Positions 16,785 through 24,602 are shown, counted from the first letter of the stretch. The stretch: DNA of 43,567 nt from Streptomyces misionensis (GCF_007896895.1 NZ_VOGW01000132.1:1-43567); one strand, 5' to 3'. Numbers and translations: made by a program. The notes: generated from the letters alone by a model not told the origin.

Positions 16785-17717
16785 TCACAGGCCGGACTCG
16801 CCCAGGAAGTCGGTGTCCTCGCCCTCTTCCTCCAGGGCCCGGCGGACGATGCGCAGGGACATCCCCTCCGGGTATCCCTTGCGGGCGAGCATGCCGGCGA
16901 GGCGGCGGATGCGCTTGTCGCGGTCGAGGCCCCGGGTGGCGCGCAGCTTGCGGGCGACGAGTTCCCGGGCGGTCGCCTCCTCCTGGTCGGAGTCGAGCTG
17001 TCCGACGGCCTCCTCGATCAGCTCCGAGTCGACCCCCTTGGTGCGCAGTTCCCGGGCGAGGGCGCGCCGGGCGAGCCCCCGGCCGTGGTGGCGGGACTCC
17101 ACCCAGGCGTCCGCGAACGCGCCGTCGTCGATCAGTCCGACCTCCTCGAACCGCGACAGCACCTCCTCGGCCACGTCGTCGGGGATCTCCCGCTTGCGCA
17201 GGGCGTCCGCGAGCTGCTTGCGGGTGCGCGGGGTCCCGGTGAGCAGGCGCAGGCAGATCGCCCGGGCCCGCTCGGCCGGGCAGCCCGGGAACAGCCGGAG
17301 GATCTCGGCCGCGAACGCCGCCGTGAACCGCTCGTCCGCGACCCCCCGGCGCCGCGCGTCCCGCGCCCGCCGCCGTCGCCGGGCCTCCGCGTCCGCCAGA
17401 CAGCGCTCCTCCGCGCGGGCCAGCGCCGCCTCCTCCACGAGCACACCCTGCCGCTCGTAACGGCTCTTGCGCCGGTTGAACCGCACCACCACGACCGACA
17501 GCCCGCTCTCCTCCCGCGATCTGCGGGTCAGCGCCGTGTCACCGCGCGGCAGGAAGACCAGATGCCCGAGGTCCGCGCAGTCCAGACAGCGCGGCGCACC
17601 GTCCTCCAGCACCAGCAGCGACAGCGGACCACGCCGGCAGGCGGCACACCGCGGGTGCCTCAGCGGCTGGACGGCGACAAGTCGGCCCGGAAAGCGGGGA
17701 GTCGGGGCATGTCCCAT
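16785..17717 (-). CDS. recX: Chimeric DUF2293 N-terminus / RecX protein
   Basis: A 310-residue protein in two unrelated parts. Residues 1 to about 148 look like the N-terminal half of a DUF2293 protein: a CAAC/CLDC four-Cys zinc-like knuckle (C24, C27, C44, C47), a basic helix (about 110-125), and the opening of the DUF2293 domain (FAAEILRLFPGCPAER). From about 149 the sequence is RecX, with AICLRLLTGTPRT, RKQLADALRKREIPDD, HHGRGLARRALARELRTKGV and ARKGYPEGMSLRIVRRAL. The RecX core is complete; its usual N-terminus, the rest of DUF2293 and recA are absent. RecX normally inhibits RecA filaments and overlaps recA. The start at 17717 follows AAGGAAGG. Expression now depends on the DUF2293 promoter. 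Confidence 0.88.
   Translation of the reverse strand: MGHAPTPRFPGRLVAVQPLRHPRCAACRRGPLSLLVLEDGAPRCLDCADLGHLVFLPRGDTALTRRSREESGLSVVVVRFNRRKSRYERQGVLVEEAALARAEERCLADAEARRRRRARDARRRGVADERFTAAFAAEILRLFPGCPAERARAICLRLLTGTPRTRKQLADALRKREIPDDVAEEVLSRFEEVGLIDDGAFADAWVESRHHGRGLARRALARELRTKGVDSELIEEAVGQLDSDQEEATARELVARKLRATRGLDRDKRIRRLAGMLARKGYPEGMSLRIVRRALEEEGEDTDFLGESGL
17256..17273. other. Rearrangement junction inside the recX chimera
   Basis: Minus-strand residues ERARAI (about 149-154) fit both a DUF2293 protein and the beginning of the RecX core, so the crossover lies in or next to these 18 bp, whose rc is GAGCGGGCCCGGGCGATC. Left of it the genes belong to the miaB-glu-recX arm, right of it to the uvrB-uvrA arm. 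Confidence 0.6.
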
Positions 17718-17784
17718 ACGCCCTTCCTTCCCCGTCCGGCAGGGCCGCGCACCGCCGCTTCGCCGCACCCGGCATCATGGGCCT

Positions 17785-18429
17785 GTGCGACTCGAAGCGA
17801 TCACCTGGGAGCGACTCGCCGAGCGACTCGCCGAGCGGCTCGCCGACCGGCTGGCCGGGCTGGAGACGGCCGACGGCGGAGCTTGGGCGCGCGTCGCTTT
17901 CGACGGCGCCCCGGCCGCCCGCCCCGGAGACCTGGCCGAGCGGGTGGGGGAGGCGCTGCGGGTGCGCGGCCGGCCCTCGCTGGTGGTCGGCGCCGAGGGC
18001 TTTCTGCGCCCCGCCTCGCTGCGGCTGGAGCACGGGCGGCGCGACGCGGAGTCGTACTACGGCGGCTGGTTCGACACCGGCGCCCTGTGGCGGGAGGTGT
18101 TCGGTCCACTCGACCCCGGTGGCAGCGGGCGCGTCCTGCCCGACCTGTGGGACCCCGTCACCGACCGCGCCACCCGCAGCCCGTATGTCCGACTCCCGCC
18201 CGGTGGCGTCCTGTTGCTGCACGGCCCCCTTCTGCTGCGGCACTGGTTCCCCTTCGACCTGACCGTCCACGTCCTCCTCTCCCCGGGCGCCCTGCGCCGT
18301 CGCACCCCCGAATCCGACCACTGGACGCTCCCCGCCTTCGAGCGCTACGAGGCGGAGACGGACCCGGCCGGGGCGGCGGATGTGGTGGTGCGCGCCGACG
18401 ACCCGCGCCACCCCGCCTGGAGCGGCTGA
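17785..18429 (+). CDS. Uridine kinase-like protein with degenerate P-loop
   Basis: A 214-residue member of the nucleoside/uridine kinase-like P-loop fold. Markers are VAFDGAPAARPGDLAERV near 35-52, SLVVGAEGFLRPASLRLEHGRRD, the YYGGWFDTGALWREV block near 92-106, and VLLLHGPLLLRHWFPFDLTVHV near 140-161. The Walker A Gly-Lys-Ser/Thr is missing (GAPAARPG replaces GxxxxGK[ST]), so classical ATP binding is doubtful. The N-terminus holds imperfect 15-bp repeats encoding LAERLAERLADRLAG. GTG 17785 has CATCAT six bases upstream and may be leaderless. Divergent from the DUF2293-RecX gene, convergent with corA. Confidence 0.75.
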   Translation: MRLEAITWERLAERLAERLADRLAGLETADGGAWARVAFDGAPAARPGDLAERVGEALRVRGRPSLVVGAEGFLRPASLRLEHGRRDAESYYGGWFDTGALWREVFGPLDPGGSGRVLPDLWDPVTDRATRSPYVRLPPGGVLLLHGPLLLRHWFPFDLTVHVLLSPGALRRRTPESDHWTLPAFERYEAETDPAGAADVVVRADDPRHPAWSG

Positions 18430-18477
18430 CCCCCGACGGCCGCACGGGCCCGCGGTGCCGCCTCGGCGGCTCACCGG

Positions 18478-19605
18478 TCAGAGCCAGCCGTTGCGCCTGA
18501 AGCCCCGGTACAGCGCCAGGCACGCCAGTGCCATCACCCCCATGGCCAGCGGATAGCCGAACCGCCAGTGCAGTTCCGGCATGTGGTCGAAGTTCATGCC
18601 GTACACGCCGCACACCATCGTCGGCACGGCGATCACGGCCGCCCATGCCGTGATCTTCCGCATGTCCTCGTTCTGCGCGACCGTCACCTGCGCGAGGTGC
18701 GCCTGGAGGATGGAGTTGAGCAGCTCGTCGAAGGCGGCTATCTGCTCCGTGGCCCGGATCAGATGGTCGAGCACGTCCCGGAAGTAGGCCTGTATCTCGG
18801 GAGCGACGACCCGTATGGGCCGGGTGGCCAGGTCCTCCACGGGGCGGGCGAGGGGCATCACCGCCCGCTTCAGCTCCAGCAGTTCGCGCTTCATCTGGTA
18901 GATGCGCCCCGGATCGAGCCGGGCGCCCCCTTCCGAGAACACCTCCGTCTCGACCTGGTCGATGTCGGCCTGGACCGCGTCCGTCACGCCGAGATAGCCG
19001 TCCACGACATGGTCGGCGATGGCGTGGAGCACCGCCGCGGGTCCCTTCGAGAGCTGGTGCGGGTGGGACTCCAGCTCCTCGCGCAGCGGGCCGAGCGAGC
19101 CGTGCCTGCCGTGCCGCACCGTGATGACGAAGTCCTCGCCGACGAAGACCATGATCTCACCGGTGTTCACCACCTCGCTGGTCGCCGTCAGCCGTTCGTG
19201 CTCGACGTAGCAGACCGTCTTGAACACCGCGAACAGCGTGTTGCCGTAGTGCTCCAGCTTCGGCCGCTGATGGGCCTCGACCGCGTCCTCCACCGCCAGC
19301 GGATGCAGGTCGAACAGCTCGGCGACGCCCGCGAACTCGCGGTCCGTCGGTTCGTGCAGCCCCAGCCAGACGAAGCCCTCGCCGGTCTTGCGGACCATGC
19401 GCACCGACTCCAGCAGATCGGTGCACTGCGGCACGCGCACACCGTCCTGGTACGTCACGCAGTTGACCACCGAGGAGCCCAGGGGTGAGCGGGCGGGATG
19501 ACTCAGGTCCACGCGCGGCCGCCGCCGGGCCAGCCGCGCGACCTTGCGCAGGCCGCCGACCGGGCTCAGTCCCGTGACCTTCCGCAGATTCCCTGCCATG
19601 GACAT
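18478..19605 (-). CDS. corA: CorA family magnesium/cobalt transporter
   Basis: A 375-residue CorA channel. The N-terminal cytoplasmic alpha/beta domain runs to about residue 230 (GFVWLGLHEPTDREF, LEHYGNTLFAVFKT). The long stalk helix is near 235-310. Two C-terminal membrane helices follow, with the signature YGMN between them (YGMNFDHMPELHW, about 333-345) and a basic tail (RGFRRNGWL). The family moves Mg2+, Co2+ or Ni2+ inward. The start at 19605 follows GAGGAG at 6 nt; a second ATG is two codons downstream. Divergent from the methyltransferase gene. Confidence 0.93.
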   Translation of the reverse strand: MSMAGNLRKVTGLSPVGGLRKVARLARRRPRVDLSHPARSPLGSSVVNCVTYQDGVRVPQCTDLLESVRMVRKTGEGFVWLGLHEPTDREFAGVAELFDLHPLAVEDAVEAHQRPKLEHYGNTLFAVFKTVCYVEHERLTATSEVVNTGEIMVFVGEDFVITVRHGRHGSLGPLREELESHPHQLSKGPAAVLHAIADHVVDGYLGVTDAVQADIDQVETEVFSEGGARLDPGRIYQMKRELLELKRAVMPLARPVEDLATRPIRVVAPEIQAYFRDVLDHLIRATEQIAAFDELLNSILQAHLAQVTVAQNEDMRKITAWAAVIAVPTMVCGVYGMNFDHMPELHWRFGYPLAMGVMALACLALYRGFRRNGWL

Positions 19606-19808
19606 CTGGATCTCCTCGGGTGGATCTCCTCGTACGACGCTCGCGCGCCTTGATCCGAGAGTGTGCCAGTCCAGGGCAAAGCGCGGGTAAGGCTGTGGGA
19701 ACACTGCGTTCCGCTTTGTTCCCGCCTGTGGACGACACACCGGGGCCGGCCGTGCGCCGAGGAGGAGCCGACCGGCCGGACAGGCCGTACAACTGGGATG
19801 ATTCCCGC

Positions 19809-20603
19809 ATGACACCATCCGACGGGTACCTCCTGGACAACCGGCAGCGCGAGGCGGGGGAGCGCTTCGACGCCTTCGCCACCCTCTTCGACCCCACGAC
19901 CTTCCGGCACGTCGAGGCGCTCGGCATCGAGCCGGGCTGGCGCTGCTGGGAGGTCGGGGCCGGCGGGACCTCCGTGGTGTCCTGGCTCGCGGAGAAAGTG
20001 GGGCCGGCCGGTCAGGTCGTCGCCACCGACATCGACACCTCGCGGCTCGCCCCGGTGGGCCGGCCGCCGGTGGAGGTCCGCGTCCACGACGTGGGCGCGC
20101 AGGAACCGCCGGGAGAGGGCTTCGACCTGGTCCACGCCCGGCTGGTGCTCGTCCATGTCCCGGACCGGGACCGGGCGTTGCGGTCCATGATCCGGGCGCT
20201 GCGCCCCGGCGGGTGGCTGCTGATCGAGGACGCCGACCCCGCTCTCCAGCCGCTGACCTGCCCCGACGAGTCCGGCCCCGAGCAGCGGCTCGCCAACCGG
20301 CTGCGCCAGGGCTTCCGGGGACTGCTCGCCGAGCGCGGCGCCGACCTCGCCTACGGCCGCAGGCTGCCGCGGCTGCTCCGGCAGGCCGGGCTCCACGAGG
20401 TCGAGGCCGACGGCTTCTTCCCCATGACCTCGCCCGCCTGCACCGCCCTGGAAGCCGCGACGGTCCGCCAGATCCGCGACCGCCTCATCGACGCGGGCCT
20501 GGCCACCGCCGAGGAGATCGAACAGCACCTGGCCAACGTCGAGGCCGGCGACATGGACCTGACCACCGCACCGATGATTTCGGCCTGGGGCCGGAAGGCG
20601 TAG
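19809..20603 (+). CDS. SAM-dependent methyltransferase
   Basis: A 264-residue class I methyltransferase. Motif I is WEVGAGGTSVVSWLAEKV near 49-66, acidic motif II is VVATDID, motif IV-V is EGFDLVHARLVLVHVPDRDRAL, and RALRPGGWLLIEDADP is near 131-146. The substrate is unknown. The pattern resembles small-molecule methyltransferases of the UbiE/phosphatidylethanolamine type. The ATG at 19809 lacks a clear Shine-Dalgarno. Its 3' side faces the repeat array and convergent psuK. Confidence 0.85.
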   Translation: MTPSDGYLLDNRQREAGERFDAFATLFDPTTFRHVEALGIEPGWRCWEVGAGGTSVVSWLAEKVGPAGQVVATDIDTSRLAPVGRPPVEVRVHDVGAQEPPGEGFDLVHARLVLVHVPDRDRALRSMIRALRPGGWLLIEDADPALQPLTCPDESGPEQRLANRLRQGFRGLLAERGADLAYGRRLPRLLRQAGLHEVEADGFFPMTSPACTALEAATVRQIRDRLIDAGLATAEEIEQHLANVEAGDMDLTTAPMISAWGRKA

Positions 20604-20653
20604 CAGCGGTCCGGCCGCAGGGCGGAACGCCGGCCCGCGCCAGGCCCCGGACG

Positions 20654-20715
20654 CGGCCGTCTGCCAGCCCGCTTCCGAGACCGACGGCCGTCTGCCGGTC
20701 CGCTTCCGAGACCGA
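20654..20715. repeat. Two-copy 31-bp direct repeat
   Basis: Two near-identical 31-bp copies starting at 20654 and 20685 (core CGGCCGTCTGCC, later GCTTCCGAGACCGA), followed by a truncated third copy near 20713-20730. They adjoin the larger 33-bp array. Confidence 0.75.
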
Positions 20716-20740
20716 CGACCGGCTTCCGACGCGGGGGACC

Positions 20741-20995
20741 GGCGGCCGGTCCCCGGTTACGGATGGGTCGGACTGGCGGCCGGTCCCGGTTACGGATGGG
20801 TCGGACTGGCGGCCGGTCCCGGTTACGGATGGGTCGGACTGGCGGCCGGTCCCGGTTACGGATGGGTCGGACTGGCGGCCGGTCCCCGGTTACGGATGGG
20901 TCGGACTGGCGGCCGGTTCCCGGTTACGGATGGGGTGGACCGGGGGCTGGCTTACGGATGCGGTGGACCACGACCGGCTATGGATGCGGTGGTCT
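20741..20995. repeat. 33/34-bp minisatellite array between the methyltransferase and psuK
   Basis: Six well-conserved copies start at 20741, 20775, 20808, 20841, 20874 and 20908. Each contains GGCGGCCGGTCCCGGTTACG followed by GATGGGTCGGACT. Two degenerate copies follow, the last overlapping the psuK 3' end. Period is 33 bp, with one extra C or T giving 34 bp at three steps. On the psuK strand each unit carries CATCCGTAA, matching the psuK terminal codons CATCCATAG. Copies are contiguous with no unique spacers, so this is not CRISPR. Apparent reading frames through it only reflect the multiple-of-three period. Confidence 0.9.
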
Positions 20996-21889
20996 GGCGC
21001 CGACCCGGCTCACCGCTTCCGCGCCCGCTCGGCATCCCCGTGCCGCTGCTCCCTCCGGGTCGCTGCCCGTCAGGAGGGCGGCGAGGAAGGCGCCGGTGAA
21101 GGCGTCGCCGGCGCCCGTGGTGTCCCGCGGGGTCGCCGGTACGGCGGGGACCCGCACGGGCGCGCCGCCCGCCCGGGCCACCAGCGCACCGTCCGCCCCC
21201 GCCTTGGCCACCACCAGCGGCACGGTCTCGCTCAACCTGGCCGCCGCGTCCGCCGGTTCGTGCAGTCCCGTCAGCAGGCACGCCTCGTCCCGGCTGGGCA
21301 GCAGGACGTCCAGCCCTCGCGCGAAGGCGAGGAAACGCCCCACCCCCAGCTGTTCCAGGAAGCCCGCCGAGGCCGGATCCATGCTGACCGGAACGCCCCG
21401 CGCACGTGCCGCCGCCAGCGCGGTCCGCACGAGCGCCCGGCTCGACTCGGTGAACAGCAGATAGCCCGACAGATGCAGCCGGCCGACCCCGTCGAGCAGC
21501 GCGTCCGACCAGTCGGCGGGCTCCAGTCGCAACGACGCCCCGCTGTCCGTGAGGAACGTACGCTCGGCCGCCGCCCCCGCGTCGACCAGGCACACCACCG
21601 TCCCCGTCGCCGCCTGCGGATCGGTCACCAGCAGGGGACGGACCCCGGCGGCGTGCAGCTCCCGCTCGTGCCACACCGCCGCGTCCGCCCCCACCCGGCC
21701 CAGCAGCCGTACGTCGGCACAGCCCGAACGCGCCGCCCAGCAGTCCACGTTGGCGCCCGCGCCGCCCGGCAGCGTCCGGATCACCGCCGCGGTGTCGGTA
21801 CCGGCCGCGAGCGGGCCACGGTGCCGGGCCACCACATCCGTGACCACGTCCCCGACGACCAGCAACGCCCCGGCACGCCCCCCGCTCAC
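20978..21889 (-). CDS. psuK: PfkB-family kinase, probable pseudouridine kinase
   Basis: A 303-residue ribokinase-fold sugar kinase. LLVVGDVVTDVVAR is at the N-terminus, then GGAGANVDCWAARSG near 43-57. The catalytic anion-hole motif DTTGAGDAFTGAFLAALL is near 257-274. Placed directly after psuG with a GTGA overlap, it most likely phosphorylates pseudouridine to pseudouridine 5'-phosphate. Sugar kinases are hard to tell apart by sequence, so the substrate rests on context. The C-terminus RPPHP and stop lie in a degenerate unit of the adjacent tandem array. Confidence 0.85.
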   Translation of the reverse strand: MSGGRAGALLVVGDVVTDVVARHRGPLAAGTDTAAVIRTLPGGAGANVDCWAARSGCADVRLLGRVGADAAVWHERELHAAGVRPLLVTDPQAATGTVVCLVDAGAAAERTFLTDSGASLRLEPADWSDALLDGVGRLHLSGYLLFTESSRALVRTALAAARARGVPVSMDPASAGFLEQLGVGRFLAFARGLDVLLPSRDEACLLTGLHEPADAAARLSETVPLVVAKAGADGALVARAGGAPVRVPAVPATPRDTTGAGDAFTGAFLAALLTGSDPEGAAARGCRAGAEAVSRVGARPPHP

Positions 21890-22794
21890 CCCCGCGCCCA
21901 CGCCGTGGCGATCCGCGCTCCCAGCCGCACATTGCCGCGCACCGCCGCCAGGTTGGCGTTCAGCGACGCGCCGTCCGTGTGCCGGACCAGGTGGTCCAGC
22001 AGGAACGGCGTCACCGCCTGACCCGTGACACCTCGCTGCGCGCAGGCGGCGAGCGCCTCGTCGAGCACGCGCGCGTGCAGCTCCGGGTCGAGCTGCTCCG
22101 CCTCCGGCACCGGATTGGCCACGATCAGTGCCGACCGCGCCGCCCCGAGAGCGTCCTGCGCCCGCATCACCGCGGCGACCTCTTCGGGACTGTGCAGCGT
22201 CCAGTCCACCGGATGCCCCGAGTCGGACAGATAGAAGCCGGGGAACCGGTCGGTGCCGTACCCGGCGACGGCCACCCCCAGTGTCTCCAGCCGCTGCAGG
22301 GTGGCGGGCACGTCCAGGATCGACTTCACGCCCGCGCACACCACCGTGATCCCGGTCCGCGCCAGCAGCCCCAGGTCGGCCGACTCGTCCTGGGTCACCG
22401 TCCACTCCCGGTGCACCCCGCCCAGCCCGCCCGTGGCGAACACCCTGATGCCCGCCAGCGCGGCCAGCCGCGCGGTCGCCGACACCGTGGTCGCCCCACT
22501 GGCCCGCGCCGCCACGGCGAGCGGCAGGTCGCGGTGGCCCAGCTTGCGGATGCCGTCCTCGTTGGCGACCCGCTCCAGCTGCGCCTTGTCCAGGCCGATC
22601 AGCGGGCGCCCGTCGAGCACGGCGACCGTCGCCGGTACCGCGCCCTCGCCGCGCACCGCCTCCTCCAGCTCCAGGGCCACCCGCAGATTGCGCGGGCGGG
22701 GCAGACCATGGGCGATGATCGTCGATTCGAGGGCCACCACCGGCCGCCCCGAACCGAGCGCTTCCCGGACCTCTTCCGACACCACCAGCACCAT
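21886..22794 (-). CDS. psuG: Pseudouridine-5'-phosphate glycosidase
   Basis: A 302-residue PsuG enzyme that reversibly splits pseudouridine 5'-phosphate into uracil and ribose 5-phosphate. Family blocks are VALESTIIAHGLPRPRN near 21-37, ATVAVLDGRPLIGL, GGLGGVHREW, VVCAGVKSILDVPATLQRLE near 163-182 with the catalytic Lys, YGTDRFPGFYLSDSG, and the ending VTPFLLDHLVRHTDGASLNANL. ATG 22794 was chosen for the strong AGGAGG 7 nt upstream over an ATG 12 codons further out. It is translationally coupled to psuK. Confidence 0.95.
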   Translation of the reverse strand: MVLVVSEEVREALGSGRPVVALESTIIAHGLPRPRNLRVALELEEAVRGEGAVPATVAVLDGRPLIGLDKAQLERVANEDGIRKLGHRDLPLAVAARASGATTVSATARLAALAGIRVFATGGLGGVHREWTVTQDESADLGLLARTGITVVCAGVKSILDVPATLQRLETLGVAVAGYGTDRFPGFYLSDSGHPVDWTLHSPEEVAAVMRAQDALGAARSALIVANPVPEAEQLDPELHARVLDEALAACAQRGVTGQAVTPFLLDHLVRHTDGASLNANLAAVRGNVRLGARIATAWARG

Positions 22795-22922
22795 GTGCCC
22801 GCCTCCTGTCCGCCGGTCCCTGCCCGTCATCCCTCATCTCTGGCGGGCGCCGGCCACGGCTAAACGCGGGGCGGCCCGGCCGGCGCGCTCGGCGGCCGGA
22901 GACGGCCGAACAAGGCGACGGC

Positions 22923-22947
22923 CCGGCCGGATTCGCGCGCCGGCCGG
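22923..22947 (-). terminator. Terminator after ogt
   Basis: CCGGCCGG at 22923-22930 and 22940-22947 can pair around a 9-nt loop directly beyond the ogt stop. The stem is fully GC. Confidence 0.6.
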
Positions 22948-23502
22948 TCAGAACAGCGGCTCGGGGAGCACCCCCTCCAGCGCGAGCAGCTTCCGCTTGG
23001 TCTCCAGACCGCCACCGAACCCTCCGATCCCGCCGTCGCTCTCGACCACCCGGTGGCACGGCACGACCACCGGCAGCGGATTGGCACCCATCGCCGCGCC
23101 GACCGCCTGCGCCCCGCCGGGCTGACCGACGCGCCCGGCGAGGTCGCCGTACCCCACCACGCTGCCGTACGGCACGCCCGACGCCAGCTCCCGCAGCACC
23201 TGCCGGTTGAACCCGGAGATCAGCGACCAGTCCAGCGGGAGCTCGAAGTCCTGCCGCTCACCCGCGAAGTACGCCCGCAGCTGACGTATCGCCTCGGCCA
23301 GCGGCGGCGCGTCCGGATCCGCGACGGGCGCGCCGCCGAACCGGGCCGCCAGCCGCTCCAGCGCCCGCTCGCGCACCGCGTCGGTGGCGTGGAAGACGAC
23401 GTTGACCAGCCCATTCGCGGTCGCCGCCAGCATCAGCGGGCCGATGTCCGTCTCCACGACGGTCCACACCACCCGCTGTCCGTCCTGCCCATGGCTGTCC
23501 AT
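22948..23502 (-). CDS. ogt: Methylated-DNA-protein-cysteine S-methyltransferase
   Basis: A 184-residue O6-alkylguanine repair protein. The acceptor Cys is in VVPCHRVV near residue 146, and the helix-turn-helix/wing is VPYGSVVGYGDLAGRVG near 109-125, with GIGGFGGGLETKRKLLALEG after the active site. It removes alkyl groups from O6-guanine by suicide transfer. ATG 23502 is six bases behind TACCGT of a RecA-NDp-type promoter, so the mRNA should be leaderless and damage-inducible. The glycerophosphodiesterase gene lies 45 bp upstream on the same strand. Confidence 0.95.
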   Translation of the reverse strand: MDSHGQDGQRVVWTVVETDIGPLMLAATANGLVNVVFHATDAVRERALERLAARFGGAPVADPDAPPLAEAIRQLRAYFAGERQDFELPLDWSLISGFNRQVLRELASGVPYGSVVGYGDLAGRVGQPGGAQAVGAAMGANPLPVVVPCHRVVESDGGIGGFGGGLETKRKLLALEGVLPEPLF

Positions 23503-23508
23503 GCGCCC

Positions 23509-23531
23509 ACGGTACGACCCGCCACTGACAA
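23509..23531 (-). promoter_or_regulatory. RecA-NDp (PafBC-type) promoter of ogt
   Basis: On the minus strand TTGTCAGTG (23531-23523), then GCGGGTCG, then TACCGT (23514-23509). This matches TTGTCRGTG-N8-TAnnnT, the LexA-independent DNA-damage promoter of actinobacteria. The start codon follows after six bases. Confidence 0.85.
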
Positions 23532-23546
23532 CGCCCGCCGCCCGGC

Positions 23547-24416
23547 TCACCGCCCGCGCAGCGCCGCCCGGACCACGTCGGCCTCGCTGCTGATGATCCC
23601 GTCGACGCCGTACCCCGCCACCTTCAGCGCGGTCGCCTTGTCGTCCACCGTCCACGCGTACACCCCGAGCGGCCGGCCGTGCGGCCCCCGGACGCCGTGC
23701 ACCGCCGACACATAGGCCTTCGACAGCGATCCGTACGACGGATTGATCAGGTCGGCGAAACGCGCGTACTGCTTGAGCCGAGAGACCGGGGGCGCGCCGA
23801 GGCAGGCCGTGGTCAGCGCGGGCTTCAGCTCGTGGACGGTCCGCACGCTGGCGGCGCTGAAGCTCTGTACGACCAGCCGCTTGAGATGCGGGCGGTCCAG
23901 CCAGCCGTCGTTGCCGAGGACCTTCAGGATCTGCCGCTCGATGCCCGGATACAGCTCCGGGTTCTTGATCTCCAGGAGAAGGCTCTGGTGGTTGTGCTCG
24001 ACCCGGCGCATGTACTGGTCCAGGGTCGGTACACGCGTGCCCTTGTAGGCGGGCGAGAACCAGCTCCCCGCGTCCAGGCGGGCGATCTCGGCGGCGGTGA
24101 AGTCCTTCACCTTCCACGGCGCCCGGCCGGGGTAGACCTGCTTCGCGTCCGTGGTGCGCTGCAGGCTGTCGTCGTGGACGACCACCAGTTCGCCGTCCTT
24201 GGTGCGCTGGACGTCGTTCTCCACCCAGGCGGAGCCCACCCGGGCCGCCTTGTCGATCGAGGGGAGCGTGTTCTCGGGGGCGTAGGCGGGGGCGCCCCGG
24301 TGGCCGATCACCAAGGGCGTGCGCACCTCGCCCGCCCGGGCGTCGGAGGTGGGGCTCACCAGGGTCACCGCCGCCAGGACGGCGACGGCCGAGGTGGCGA
24401 CCACGCGCGCGTGCAT
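23547..24416 (-). CDS. Secreted glycerophosphodiester phosphodiesterase
   Basis: A 289-residue GDPD enzyme that hydrolyses glycerophosphodiesters to glycerol 3-phosphate and an alcohol. The Sec signal (residues 1-28) ends near SDARAGE. Active-site motifs are VIGHRGAPAYAPENT (38-52), WVENDVQRTKDGELVVVHDDSLQRTT (64-89) and LLLEIKNPE. The ending YAWTVDDKATALKVAGYGVDGIISSEAD is typical. The ATG follows GAGGAG at 5 nt. Probably extracellular, scavenging phosphate or glycerol from phospholipid or teichoic-acid debris. Confidence 0.94.
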   Translation of the reverse strand: MHARVVATSAVAVLAAVTLVSPTSDARAGEVRTPLVIGHRGAPAYAPENTLPSIDKAARVGSAWVENDVQRTKDGELVVVHDDSLQRTTDAKQVYPGRAPWKVKDFTAAEIARLDAGSWFSPAYKGTRVPTLDQYMRRVEHNHQSLLLEIKNPELYPGIERQILKVLGNDGWLDRPHLKRLVVQSFSAASVRTVHELKPALTTACLGAPPVSRLKQYARFADLINPSYGSLSKAYVSAVHGVRGPHGRPLGVYAWTVDDKATALKVAGYGVDGIISSEADVVRAALRGR

Positions 24417-24564
24417 GCGTACTCCTCACGTCGAGCGAAAACCGACAGGACCAGACTGACAGCAGCATGACCGCGGCACGCGGACGCACGAAGGCCACAC
24501 ATACCCTGGAGACGTCGCCGCGTGCTCACCGGTGCCTCACAACTGGGGCAAGGGCGTGTTTCTT

Positions 24565-24602
24565 TGTCGGAAAGTCGTTCGACCATTCCGGTGGGGGTCA
24601 TA
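24565..24602 (+). promoter_or_regulatory. Candidate promoter of the MHYT gene
   Basis: TTCGAC (about 24575-24580) and TACTCT (about 24600-24605) are spaced by roughly 17-19 bp, about 90 bp before the MHYT gene start. The remainder of the 277-bp gap between the GDPD and MHYT genes shows only GC-rich sequence. Confidence 0.4.

Noticed and set aside
16785..17717. Natural conserved DUF2293-RecX two-domain family
   Set aside because: The DUF2293 domain is cut off just after it begins, which is not expected of a functional fusion; still listed as a check.
20741..20995. CRISPR array
   Set aside because: Repeat units are contiguous with no unique spacers and no cas genes; it is a tandem minisatellite.
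20763..21464. Repeat-encoded protein (GRTGGRSRLRM repeats)
   Set aside because: The frame is open only because the period is usually a multiple of three; it runs on antisense through psuK and has no ribosome-binding site.
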